Positions 50,574 to 58,731 of a DNA stretch of 64,000 nt are shown one piece after another. The position numbers were made by a program, and so were the translations under genes. Where the stretch lies: contig NZ_JARVRX010000014.1 of assembly GCF_030209435.1 (NCBI RefSeq), positions 186,001 through 250,000 of the forward strand. Direction: 5' to 3'. Under the pieces are notes generated by a model. The model was not told the origin of the DNA. It made no database searches and saw nothing but the letters and a program-made list of their open reading frames with translations. The stretch is from Mycolicibacterium sp. lyk4-40-TYG-92. GTDB lineage: Bacteria > Actinomycetota > Actinomycetes > Mycobacteriales > Mycobacteriaceae. The stretch's first letter is position 1, and each line of letters begins with the position of its first letter.

Positions 50574-51860
50574 ATGACGAACTTCGACGAGGTCGATTAC
50601 TACACCGACCAGTCATTGGTGCCAGACCCGCACCCGTACTTCGACCATCTGCGCAACAAGTGCCCGGTGACCAGGGAAAACCACTACGGCGTCGTGGCCG
50701 TCACCGGCTGGGAAGAGGCCAACGCGGTCTACAAGGACGCCGACTCGTTCTCGGCATGCGTCGCGGTGACCGGGCCGTTCACCCCGCTGCCGTTCACCCC
50801 CGAGGGGGACGACATCTGCGCCCAGCTCGCCGAGCACCGCACGGCCATCCCGATGTTCGAGCACATGATCACCATGGACCCGCCCGAGCACACCCGAGCC
50901 CGCTCGCTGCTGTCCCGACTACTGACGCCCAAGCGCCTCAAAGAGAACGAGGATTTCATGTGGCGGCTCGCCGACCGCCATATCGACGAATTCATCGCCG
51001 ACGGTAAATGCGAGTTCCTGGCCTCGTACGCGCGGCCGTTCTCCCTCCTCGTCGTTGCCGACCTGCTCGGCGTCCCCGAGGAGGACCACGAGGAGTTCCG
51101 TGAGGCGTTCGGCGCCGAGCGCCCCGGCAGTCGCGTCGGCGCGCTGGATCATGAGCCACTCGCGTCCAACCCGCTGGAGTGGGCCGACGAGAAAGTCGGC
51201 CAGTACCTCGAAGACCGCCGGAGTCATCCGCGTGACGACGTACTGACCTCACTGGCGACGGCCAAGTACGAGGACGGATCGACGCCCGAGATCAGCGACG
51301 TCGTCAAGACCGCGACATTCCTCTTCGGCGCCGGCCAGGAGACGACGGCCAAACTGCTCACCGCCGCGATGCGCTTCCTCGGCGAGCAGCCCGAGTTGCA
51401 GCAGCGGCTGCGCGAGGACCGTAGCCGTATCCCGAACTTCGTCGAAGAGTGTCTGCGCATGGAAAGCCCGGTCAAGACGCTGCACCGGCTGGCGCGGAAG
51501 TCGACGAAGGTCGGCGATGTGGACGCCCCGGCCGGCACCATCGTCATGATCAGCCCCGGCGCGGTCAACCGCGACCCGCGCCGATTCGACCAGCCCCACG
51601 AATTCCAGTTGGACCGCAAGAACGTTCGCGAACACCTGGCCTTCAGCCGGGGTGTGCACTCCTGCCCCGGGGCGCCGCTGGCCCGCGTCGAGGGCCGAGT
51701 GTCGCTGGAGCGGATTCTGGATCGCCTGGGCGACATCCAACTCGACGAAGCCGCGCATGGCCCGGAGGGCGACCGGCGGTACAACTACGAGCCGACCTTC
51801 GTCCTGCGTGGCGTGACCGATCTGCACATCAACTTCACACCCTTGGCGGCCAAGGCCTGA
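50574..51860 (+). CDS. Cytochrome P450
   Basis: A 428-aa P450: the I-helix AGQETT at about 253-258, E-x-x-R (ECLR), and the haem loop FSRGVHSCPG with Cys at about 364. The ATG at 50574 gives an N-terminus aligned with its paralogue at 4656-5924 (shared SRLLTPKRLKENEDFMW and C-terminal LTELHL/VTDLHI region). The position next to a TetR gene suggests local induction. The substrate is unknown. Confidence 0.94.
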   Translation: MTNFDEVDYYTDQSLVPDPHPYFDHLRNKCPVTRENHYGVVAVTGWEEANAVYKDADSFSACVAVTGPFTPLPFTPEGDDICAQLAEHRTAIPMFEHMITMDPPEHTRARSLLSRLLTPKRLKENEDFMWRLADRHIDEFIADGKCEFLASYARPFSLLVVADLLGVPEEDHEEFREAFGAERPGSRVGALDHEPLASNPLEWADEKVGQYLEDRRSHPRDDVLTSLATAKYEDGSTPEISDVVKTATFLFGAGQETTAKLLTAAMRFLGEQPELQQRLREDRSRIPNFVEECLRMESPVKTLHRLARKSTKVGDVDAPAGTIVMISPGAVNRDPRRFDQPHEFQLDRKNVREHLAFSRGVHSCPGAPLARVEGRVSLERILDRLGDIQLDEAAHGPEGDRRYNYEPTFVLRGVTDLHINFTPLAAKA

Positions 51861-51873
51861 GCCCGCACCACAG

Positions 51874-51955
51874 GGTGGGTGGCACCGCGAATGTGCGCAC
51901 AGATCGCCGGGTTCGTCGTGGCGACGGTCTGTGCGCACCGTCGCGGTGACCCACC
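51874..51955. repeat. Large intergenic inverted repeat
   Basis: Arms of about 35 bp (51874-51908 and 51920-51955) pair almost completely: GGTGGGT, CACCGCGA, GTGCGCACAGA and TCGCC blocks are complementary, interrupted by small 2-3 bp bulges, around an 11-bp loop. It lies directly after the P450 stop, between convergent genes. It may be a terminator, but it is much longer than needed and may be a mobile palindromic element. Confidence 0.75.
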
Positions 51956-51997
51956 TTCACGTGACCGTGCCCGCCGCCCCGGCATGTCCGATCCGGA

Positions 51998-52036
51998 GGC
52001 GTCAACTTTCCTTGCCGGTCACGGAAAGTTGACGCC
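51998..52036. terminator. Perfect 14-bp inverted repeat, probable terminator
   Basis: GGCGTCAACTTTCC (51998-52011) and its exact complement (52023-52036) flank an 11-bp loop in the gap between the P450 and the convergent CoA-transferase. It is the second hairpin in a row after 51874-51955. No T-tract; as in many mycobacterial terminators the stem alone may act. Confidence 0.65.
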
Positions 52037-52073
52037 CCCGATTCGCAAGTGCCGCAAGATAACCCGCGCTCCT

Positions 52074-53279
52074 TTAGGTAACCGCGCCGGCCGACTTGAG
52101 TTCGATGATCCGGTCCCAGTCCATCCCGAGCTCCAGCAAAATCTCCTCGGTCTGCTCGGCGAAACCGGGCGCAGGCCCGGTCTGTGGCGGGGTTACGTCG
52201 AATTGCACCGGGTTGGCCACCAATTCGAGCTCGCCCGCCTGCACCAGGTAGTCGTTCGCGCGGACCTGCGCGTCCTCGGCGGCCTGCAGGGTGTCCTGGA
52301 CCGGTGCCCACGGACCGGAGAGGGTGGCGAACCGCTCCCGCCACTGCGCCAGCGTCTTGGTCGCCATCGCCTTGCTCAGAATCTCCACGGCCACCGCGGT
52401 ATTGGCCGCGATGTCCTGCGCCGTCGCGAACCGTGGATCGTCGATGTACTCGTCCAGTTCCATGTGCCGGCATACGTCGGCCCAGAATTTGGTCGGTTGC
52501 ATCATCACCAGCGAGATGATGCGCCCGTCGGCCGTTTCGTAAAGGCCGACAAGGGGATTGACGGGCGAGCCATGGACCCCGGGAGCCGGCGCCTCCATCA
52601 GCTGGCCGAGGTGCGACGTGAGCGCAACGGTGTGCCCCATGGACCACAGGCCACTGCCCAGCAGCGAGACGTCGACGACCGACGGCACGCCGGTCCGTTC
52701 CCGCTTGAAAAGTGCCGCCGCGATGCCGCCGGCCAGATTGGTCCCGGAAATGGTGTCGCCGTAGGCCGGTCCCGGCGGTGCGATCATGCCGGGCATACCG
52801 GGTGGCGTGATGGTCGCCGCGGTTCCGGCCCGGCACCAGAACGCCGTCATGTCGTAGCCGCCCTTTTCGGACTCGGCCCCGCGCGGACCCAGGGCGCTGC
52901 CGCGCGCATAGATGATCGCCGGGTTGACGGCCCGGATGTCGTCGACATCGATACCGAATTTCTTGCGGTGACCGGGCAGGAAGCTGGTCAGAAAGACATC
53001 GGCACGGCGCGCGAGCTCCAACAGGACCTCGCGGCCCTCGGGCACCGCCATATCGAGCCCGATGCTCCGCTTGCCGCGGTTGGCGTGCTCGATGTTGGGA
53101 TTCGGGTCACCCTCGACGCGCAGTGTGCCGGTCTGCCGGAGGCCGCGCTGCGGGTCACCGGTCACCGCGTGCTCGACCTTGATCACGTCGGCACCCCACT
53201 CGCCCAAGACCGCACCGCCCGACGGCACGAAGCCGTACATCGCGACCTCCAGCACTCGGACACCATCCAAGGGCCCCAT
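52074..53279 (-). CDS. Family III CoA-transferase (CaiB/BaiF type)
   Basis: A 401-aa CoA-transferase: the N-terminal GVRVLEVAMYGFVPSGGAV, VIKVEHAVTGDPQRG, and the catalytic Asp in YGDTISGTNLAGGI. The ATG at 53279 has AGGAG 6 bp upstream. It would activate a pathway acid by CoA exchange. It is a divergent paralogue of 28080-29222. A degenerate copy of the operator lies 18 bp upstream of its start. Confidence 0.93.
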   Translation of the reverse strand: MGPLDGVRVLEVAMYGFVPSGGAVLGEWGADVIKVEHAVTGDPQRGLRQTGTLRVEGDPNPNIEHANRGKRSIGLDMAVPEGREVLLELARRADVFLTSFLPGHRKKFGIDVDDIRAVNPAIIYARGSALGPRGAESEKGGYDMTAFWCRAGTAATITPPGMPGMIAPPGPAYGDTISGTNLAGGIAAALFKRERTGVPSVVDVSLLGSGLWSMGHTVALTSHLGQLMEAPAPGVHGSPVNPLVGLYETADGRIISLVMMQPTKFWADVCRHMELDEYIDDPRFATAQDIAANTAVAVEILSKAMATKTLAQWRERFATLSGPWAPVQDTLQAAEDAQVRANDYLVQAGELELVANPVQFDVTPPQTGPAPGFAEQTEEILLELGMDWDRIIELKSAGAVT

Positions 53280-53296
53280 CCGATCTCCTCTGATCC

Positions 53297-53311
53297 GGAA
53301 ATGTCATTCTG
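53297..53311. promoter_or_regulatory. Degenerate GGAAAT-N3-ATTCTG operator
   Basis: GGAAAT-GTC-ATTCTG keeps the layout of GAGAAT-N3-ATTCTC with three mismatches. It is placed like the better copies, 18 bp upstream of the CoA-transferase ATG at 53279. On its own it would not be called. Confidence 0.4.
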
Positions 53312-53463
53312 CAATTTCGATAACCATACTCGCACACGGCCAGTTTTCCGATGGGTATGCAACTTCCGGGCCGATCCTCAACCGATCACCGGCTTCCTTC
53401 GCCAAGAGAATCGGCGCAGGTGGAATCCCCTATCCACGATTCTGTTGCGGGAAATCGACGTTG

Positions 53464-53478
53464 GAGAGTATCGTTCTC
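53464..53478. promoter_or_regulatory. GAGAGT-N3-GTTCTC operator
   Basis: GAGAGT-ATC-GTTCTC differs from the GAGAAT-N3-ATTCTC dyad by one base per half-site. It is 48 bp upstream of the SDR start at 53527, which heads an operon with the mycofactocin-type SDR, the ferredoxin and a P450. The remaining 247-bp gap shows no gene. Confidence 0.55.
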
Positions 53479-53526
53479 AAAATCGGAAGGGAGATTTCTC
53501 TCAGTGATCTACATCGGTAGCCTGTC

Positions 53527-54225
53527 GTGAAGAATGCCGTCGTTACCGGAGGCGGGTCCGGCATTGGTCGCGCCATTGTGGCGCGCCTGCGCGCCGACGG
53601 CCTGAACGTCGCGACCCTCGACCTCAACCCGTCGGACGACGAGTTCGGCTTCACCGCCGATGTCACGGATCGAGCGCAGGTCGATGCCGCGCTCGACGGC
53701 ATTCGCGAGAAACTCGGACCCGTCACGGTGCTGGTGAACTCCGCCGGCCTCGAGAAGTTCAAGCGGTTCACCGACCTGGAATTCGCGGACTGGCAACGCG
53801 TCATCGACGTCAACCTCAACGGTGTCTTCCACTGCATCCAGGCGGTACTGCCGGACATGCTGGAAGCGGGCTGGGGTCGCATCGTCAACATATCGTCGTC
53901 GAGCACCCACTCCGGGCAGCCGTATATGTCGCCCTACGTGGCCGCCAAATCGGCCGTCAACGGCCTGACCAAATCGCTGGCGCTGGAGTACGGGCCGTCC
54001 GGCATCACCGTCAACGCCGTGCCCCCCGGCTTCATCGACACCCCCATGCTGCGCAAGTCCGAAGAACGCGGGTACCTGAAGGTCCAGCAGAGCATCGATG
54101 CGACGCCCGTGCGCCGCATCGGCCGGCCCGAAGACATCGCCGCCGCGTGTGCGTTCCTGATCTCCGAAGAGGCCGGTTACATCACGGGGCAGATTCTGGG
54201 CGTCAACGGCGGACGAAACACATAG
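53527..54225 (+). CDS. Short-chain dehydrogenase/reductase (SDR)
   Basis: A 232-aa classical SDR with TGGGSGIGRA, VNSAGLEKF, the Ser in NISSSSTHSG, YVAAK and ITGQILGVNGG. The GTG start at 53527 was chosen because the Rossmann strand begins four residues later. It is probably a FabG-like hydroxyacyl or alcohol dehydrogenase. It is followed after 17 bp by the mycofactocin-type SDR; two SDRs with different cofactor habits in one operon suggest successive oxidations. Confidence 0.92.
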   Translation: MKNAVVTGGGSGIGRAIVARLRADGLNVATLDLNPSDDEFGFTADVTDRAQVDAALDGIREKLGPVTVLVNSAGLEKFKRFTDLEFADWQRVIDVNLNGVFHCIQAVLPDMLEAGWGRIVNISSSSTHSGQPYMSPYVAAKSAVNGLTKSLALEYGPSGITVNAVPPGFIDTPMLRKSEERGYLKVQQSIDATPVRRIGRPEDIAAACAFLISEEAGYITGQILGVNGGRNT

Positions 54226-54242
54226 CAAGGGAAGGCTTTTCA

Positions 54243-55112
54243 ATGACTTCAGTGGGACGGGTAGCGGGCAAGGTCGCCTTCATCACCGGCGCGGCACGCG
54301 GCCAGGGCCGCAGCCACGCGGTCCGACTGGCCGAAGAAGGCGCCGACATCATCGCCGTCGACCTGTGCGAGGACATCGAGTCCATCGGATACCCGATGGC
54401 CACGCCCGAAGATCTCGACGAGACCAGGAACCTGGTGGAGAAGACGGGCCAGCGCATCGTCACCGCACACGCCGACGTCCGCGAGGTCACACAGCTGCGA
54501 ACGGCGCTCGAGGCCGGCTTGTCAGAGTTCGGCAAGGTCGACATCGTCCTCGCCCAGGCCGGCGTCGCCGGAATGAAAAGTGATGTGCCCCTGCAGGCCT
54601 GGATCGACACCATCAACACCAACCTGGTCGGCACCATCAACGCCATCCAGGTGTGTCTGCCCCATCTCAAGGAGGGCGCGGCCATCGTCGCGACCGGTTC
54701 GACAGCCGCCCTCATGGACGCCCACCTCAAGATGAACCCGGGCAACGACATCGGCGGCTTCGCCTACATGACGTCCAAACGTCTTCTCTCCCAGTACGCT
54801 CACGACCTGGCCACCGAGCTCTCGCCGCGCGGCATCCGGCTGAACGTGGTCCACCCCACCAACGTCAACACCGCGATGCTGCAGAGCCCGCCGATGTACA
54901 AGTCGTTCCGGCCCGACCTGCCGAATCCGACGCGCGAGGACGCCGAGCCGGCCTTCGGCATCCAGCAGGCCATGAAGATCAACTTCGTGGAACCGGAGGA
55001 CATCAGCAACGCCATCCTGTGGCTGGTCTCCGACGAGGCCCGCTACATCACCGGCACCCAGTTGCGGGTCGATGCCGGTGGCTACCTCAAGTGGTACGAC
55101 TACCACGTCTGA
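54243..55112 (+). CDS. Mycofactocin-coupled SDR family oxidoreductase
   Basis: A 289-aa SDR of the mycofactocin-associated subfamily. Its marks are KVAFITGAARGQGRSHAVRL, the insert IESIGYPMATPEDLDETRNL after the second strand, ADVREVTQL, catalytic YMTSKR, and the C-terminal GTQLRVDAGGYLKW. Members hold NAD tightly and pass electrons to the peptide cofactor mycofactocin rather than exchanging NAD. The ATG at 54243 follows AAGGGAAGG. Mycofactocin biosynthesis genes are not in the window. It is likely to oxidise an alcohol made by the P450 two genes downstream. Confidence 0.9.
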   Translation: MTSVGRVAGKVAFITGAARGQGRSHAVRLAEEGADIIAVDLCEDIESIGYPMATPEDLDETRNLVEKTGQRIVTAHADVREVTQLRTALEAGLSEFGKVDIVLAQAGVAGMKSDVPLQAWIDTINTNLVGTINAIQVCLPHLKEGAAIVATGSTAALMDAHLKMNPGNDIGGFAYMTSKRLLSQYAHDLATELSPRGIRLNVVHPTNVNTAMLQSPPMYKSFRPDLPNPTREDAEPAFGIQQAMKINFVEPEDISNAILWLVSDEARYITGTQLRVDAGGYLKWYDYHV

Positions 55113-55124
55113 TCGGGAGTGACA

Positions 55125-55319
55125 GTGAAGGTTTGGGTTGACGGGCAGCGCTGCCAGGGCCACACGCTGTGCGCGATGATCGCGCCGGATGCGTTCGTGC
55201 TCAACGATATCGACGGCACGTCGTCGCCGGTTGACGAGGTCGTGGCACCGGGGCTCGAAGACGCGGTCCGCGAGGCCGCGCACTCGTGCCCCGAACAGGC
55301 CATCACGATCGAGGACTAG
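55125..55319 (+). CDS. 3Fe-4S ferredoxin (P450 redox partner)
   Basis: A 64-aa ferredoxin. The Cys pattern RCQGHTLC ... HSCPEQAI has His in place of the second cluster Cys, typical of mycobacterial 3Fe-4S or atypical ferredoxins that serve P450s. A GTG at 55125 is favoured because GGGAG sits 5 bp upstream; a GTG at 55119 is possible. It lies 31 bp before the P450 gene, its likely electron acceptor. A ferredoxin reductase gene is not in the window. Confidence 0.9.
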   Translation: MKVWVDGQRCQGHTLCAMIAPDAFVLNDIDGTSSPVDEVVAPGLEDAVREAAHSCPEQAITIED

Positions 55320-55350
55320 CGAGTATGAGACCAGCAGGGAGACAGGAACT

Positions 55351-56694
55351 TTGAGCGTCCAGGACGAGCGCAAGAAGGACACCTTCCACTTCGACCGGCA
55401 CACCCCGGAGTACCGACTGCAGTTCGAGCAGATCACCGCGGAGATGCAGGCGCAGTGCCCGGTGGCCTGGACCGATACCTACAACGGTCACTGGGTCGCC
55501 GCCGACAGCAAGCACGTCTTCGAGTTGGCGCGCTGCCCCGTCGTGTCCAATCACCACGACATCAGCGGCGAGACGCCGTTCCAGGGCATCACCATTCCGA
55601 AAGCCAGCCGGGCCAGCGTTGTCCGCGGCGGCATCCTCGAGATGGACGAGCCCGAGCACAGCACCTACCGCAGCGCCCTGAACCCCTACCTCTCGCCCGC
55701 GGCGATCAAGCGCTGGGAACCGTTCGTCGACGAGATCACCCGCGCCGCATTGGATGAACACATCGAAACGGGCCGCATCGACTTCGTCGAGCATCTCGCC
55801 AATGTGGTGCCGGCGGTGTTCACGCTGGCGATGATGGGTATCGAACTGAAGAAGTGGAACGTCTACAGCGAGCCCACGCACGCGTCGGTGTACACCCCCG
55901 AGCACGCGCCCGAACGCGAGAAGATCAACGAACAGCACCGCGAGATGGGGATCGACCTCATCAACAACATGATGGAGATCCGGCAGAATCCGCGGCCGGG
56001 CCTGGTCAACGCGCTGCTGCAGCTGCGCATCGACGGTGAGCCCGCGCCGGACATGGAGATCCTGGGCAATCTCGGTCTGATCATCGGCGGCGGTTTCGAC
56101 ACCACGACCGCCCTGACCGCGCACGCCCTGGAATGGCTCGGGGAACACCCCGACGACCGCGCGCGGCTCAGCCGTGAGCGTGCCACGCTGCTCAATCCCG
56201 CCACCGAGGAGTTCCTCCGCTTCTTCACCCCCGCCCCGGGCGACGGCCGCACGTTCGCCGACGATGTGGAGGTCGAAGGTCAGCAGTTCAAGCGGTACGA
56301 GCGGCTGTGGTTGTCGTGGGCGATGGCGAACCGGGACCCGGCGGTGTTCGATCAACCGAACGAGCTGATCATGGACCGAAAGGGCAACCGGCACTTCAGC
56401 TTCGGCATCGGCGTGCACCGCTGTGTCGGATCCAACGTGGCGCGCACGGTGTTCAAGTCCATGCTGACGGCGGTACTGGACCGAATGCCCGACTACGTGT
56501 GCGACCCCGAGGGCACCGTGCACTACGACAGCATCGGCGTCATCCAGGGCATGCGGAATCTGCCGGCGACGTTCACCGCGGGAAAGCGCCTGGGCCCGGG
56601 CCTCGACGAGACGTTGGAGAGGTTGCAGCGCATCTGTAATGAGCAGGAACTGGCCCGGCCCATCACCGAGCGCAAGGAAGCGGCCGTCATCTAG
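55351..56694 (+). CDS. Cytochrome P450 paired with a ferredoxin
   Basis: A 447-aa P450. The I-helix motif GGGFDTT (about 246-252) uses Asp rather than Glu. The haem loop FGIGVHRCVG has its Cys at about 358. It starts at TTG 55351 (after AGGAAC); the in-frame extension upstream lies over the ferredoxin gene and is rejected. It is the last gene of the operon 53527-56694. The operon order SDR, SDR, ferredoxin, P450 implies hydroxylation followed by alcohol oxidation. Confidence 0.93.
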   Translation: MSVQDERKKDTFHFDRHTPEYRLQFEQITAEMQAQCPVAWTDTYNGHWVAADSKHVFELARCPVVSNHHDISGETPFQGITIPKASRASVVRGGILEMDEPEHSTYRSALNPYLSPAAIKRWEPFVDEITRAALDEHIETGRIDFVEHLANVVPAVFTLAMMGIELKKWNVYSEPTHASVYTPEHAPEREKINEQHREMGIDLINNMMEIRQNPRPGLVNALLQLRIDGEPAPDMEILGNLGLIIGGGFDTTTALTAHALEWLGEHPDDRARLSRERATLLNPATEEFLRFFTPAPGDGRTFADDVEVEGQQFKRYERLWLSWAMANRDPAVFDQPNELIMDRKGNRHFSFGIGVHRCVGSNVARTVFKSMLTAVLDRMPDYVCDPEGTVHYDSIGVIQGMRNLPATFTAGKRLGPGLDETLERLQRICNEQELARPITERKEAAVI

Positions 56695-56714
56695 TCCGTC
56701 ATCTAGGTTGGGAC

Positions 56715-56745
56715 TTGACCCTCACGCGACGTGAGGCACCAGCCT
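56715..56745 (+). promoter_or_regulatory. TipA-type MerR promoter and operator
   Basis: The dyad CCTCACG-CGA-CGTGAGG (56720-56736) lies between a -35 TTGACC (56715-56720) and a -10-like CAGCCT (56740-56745). The 19-bp spacer is typical of MerR-activated promoters. Transcription would begin at about 56752, at the GTG start codon at 56753, so the mRNA may be leaderless. Confidence 0.75.
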
Positions 56746-56752
56746 TATCGAT

Positions 56753-57532
56753 GTGACGCAGGAGATGCCGGTGGACGGACTCACCGTGGGCGAAGTCGCG
56801 CAGCGCTTCGGCATCACGGTCCGCACTCTTCACCACTATGACGACATCGGGTTGTTGACCCCGAGCCGCCGCAGCGCCTCGGGTTACCGGCTGTACACGT
56901 CGGCCGATCTGACACGCTTGTCCCAGATCATCGTCTATCGCCGGCTCGAGTTCCCGCTCGATGAGATCGCGAGCCTCCTCGACGAGGGCGACGAGGTCAG
57001 CCACCTGATTCGTCAGCGCGAACGCGTCATGTCCCAACTCGACGAGATGAAAGCACTCGTCGAGGCCATCGATCAGGCATTGGAGAAGACAATGACGAAC
57101 ACCCCCATGACCGACGACGACATGCGCGAGCTCTTCGGTGACGGGTTCGACGACTATCAGGCGGAAGCCGAGCAGAAGTGGGGCGAAACGCCGGAGTGGA
57201 AGGAATCGCAGCGCCGGGCCAAGTCTTACGGCAAGGAAGATTGGGTGCAGATCAAGGCCGAGGGCGAGGCCGTCGAGAAGGCGTTGTCCGACGCATTCCG
57301 CGCCGGGCTCCCGGCCGACTCGATCGAAGCGATGGACGCGGCCGAGCAGCACCGGCTCCACGTGAACCGGTGGTTCTACGACTGCCCGCCGGCCTTCCAC
57401 CGCAATCTCGGCGACATGTACGTCAGCGACCCGAGGTACGTCGCCACGTACGACGAATCCTTCGGGCTCCCAGGCCTTGCGGCGTACTGCCGCGCGGCCA
57501 TCCACGCGAACGCGGACCGAACCGGGCACTGA
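56753..57532 (+). CDS. MerR-family regulator with TipAS domain (TipAL-like)
   Basis: A 259-aa regulator. The N-terminal MerR winged HTH is VGEVAQRFGITVRTLHHYDD (about 11-30), followed by a coiled-coil dimerisation helix (about 80-112) and a C-terminal TipAS antibiotic-binding domain (about 120-250) ending FGLPGLAAYCRAAIHANAD. TipAL proteins bind thiopeptides and activate their own promoter. GGAGAAG at 57082-57088 followed by ATG at 57092 would let the TipAS domain be made alone, as in Streptomyces. It is not obviously tied to the catabolic genes. Confidence 0.92.
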   Translation: MTQEMPVDGLTVGEVAQRFGITVRTLHHYDDIGLLTPSRRSASGYRLYTSADLTRLSQIIVYRRLEFPLDEIASLLDEGDEVSHLIRQRERVMSQLDEMKALVEAIDQALEKTMTNTPMTDDDMRELFGDGFDDYQAEAEQKWGETPEWKESQRRAKSYGKEDWVQIKAEGEAVEKALSDAFRAGLPADSIEAMDAAEQHRLHVNRWFYDCPPAFHRNLGDMYVSDPRYVATYDESFGLPGLAAYCRAAIHANADRTGH

Positions 57533-57552
57533 CCGGTCCGGCCTCGCCGGTA

Positions 57553-58731
57553 TCAGCGTGCCCGCGGCAGGCCCAGCACGTGCTGGGCGATGATGTTGCG
57601 CTGAATTTCGGAGGTACCGCCGGCGATGGTGCCACCGAAGCTGCGGGCGTAACGCTCGAACCAGCTGACGAAGTAGTGGTCGAGGTTCATGTGCTCGTAC
57701 CGGCCCGACGTCGAGGGATGGTTGAGCCCCTCGATTCCCGCTGCGGACAACGCATTTTCGAGTGCGGTGCGCTCGGCCTCCGACCCCAGGAGCTTGAGCA
57801 CCGACACCGACTGGGTGTCCATCTCGCCGCGGGAGGCGCGCGCCAGCGCTGCCGAACCCATAGCGCGCAGGGCGTGGTAATCCATGATGGTCGTGGCGTA
57901 CTGGTCGCGCTCGAGTGCCGTGCGCGGCCGGAAGTCGGCGATCATGTTGGCGATCCGGTCGGCGAAACCCAGCCACATCATGGTGCGTTCATGACCGAGC
58001 GAACCGTTGGCCACGCCCCAGCCGCCATTGAGTGGCCCGACAAGGTTTTCGGCCGGAACCCTTGCGTCCGTGAAGAAGACCTCGTTGAAGTCCAGGTTCT
58101 CCTGACTGCACAGGTCCGCGAACGGCCGGCACACCACGCCGGGGGTATCGGTAGGGATGATGAGAACGCTGATGCCCTTGTGCTTCGGGGCGTCCGGGTC
58201 GGTGCGCACGAACGTCAGCAGGAAGTCGGCATCGTGTGCGCCGGAGGTCCACACCTTCTGTCCGTTGACGACGAAGTGGTCGCCGTCCAGCACCGCGCGG
58301 GTGCGCAACGAGGCCAGATCGGACCCGGCGCTCGGCTCGCTCATGCCGAGTGACGCCGTCTTCTCGCCCCGCAGCACCGGCACCGCCCAGCGGTGCTTCT
58401 GCTCCTCGCTGCCGAACGTAAGCAGCGACGCCGCAATGATATTCACACCCTGCGGGTTGAAGCTGTGGTAAATCCGGCGGCGGCACAGCTCATCGAGATG
58501 GACGAACTGCTGCACCACGGACGCGTTGCGACCGCCGAACTCCGGCGGCTGGGCCGGCAGCAGCCAGCCGTTGTCGAACAGCAGCCGTTGCCAGTCCCGC
58601 GCCCACTGCGGCATGTGCGACACCGACCGGGGTCGCTCCAAAGTGTCTGTCTCCGTGGGCAGATGCGCGTCGAGAAACGCAGAGAACTCGGCGCGGAAGG
58701 CTTCGACGTCGGCGTCATACGAGAGTTGCAC
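57553..58731 (-). CDS. Acyl-CoA dehydrogenase, large subunit of a third FadE pair
   Basis: A 392-aa acyl-CoA dehydrogenase with LGMSEPSAGSDLASLRT, GQKVWTSGAHDAD and the C-terminal GGTSEIQRNIIAQHVLGLPR; the YEGT Glu is replaced by Gly. The GTG start at 58731 is preceded by AGGAG and overlaps the upstream FadE by 17 bp. It probably forms a heteromer with that shorter subunit. Its position next to the amidohydrolase operon suggests the pair works on that operon's products. Confidence 0.92.
   Translation of the reverse strand: MQLSYDADVEAFRAEFSAFLDAHLPTETDTLERPRSVSHMPQWARDWQRLLFDNGWLLPAQPPEFGGRNASVVQQFVHLDELCRRRIYHSFNPQGVNIIAASLLTFGSEEQKHRWAVPVLRGEKTASLGMSEPSAGSDLASLRTRAVLDGDHFVVNGQKVWTSGAHDADFLLTFVRTDPDAPKHKGISVLIIPTDTPGVVCRPFADLCSQENLDFNEVFFTDARVPAENLVGPLNGGWGVANGSLGHERTMMWLGFADRIANMIADFRPRTALERDQYATTIMDYHALRAMGSAALARASRGEMDTQSVSVLKLLGSEAERTALENALSAAGIEGLNHPSTSGRYEHMNLDHYFVSWFERYARSFGGTIAGGTSEIQRNIIAQHVLGLPRAR

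Noticed and set aside
51874..52036. CRISPR or tRNA interpretation of the paired repeats
   Set aside because: There are only two unrelated hairpins, no repeated unit with spacers, and no tRNA-like cloverleaf.
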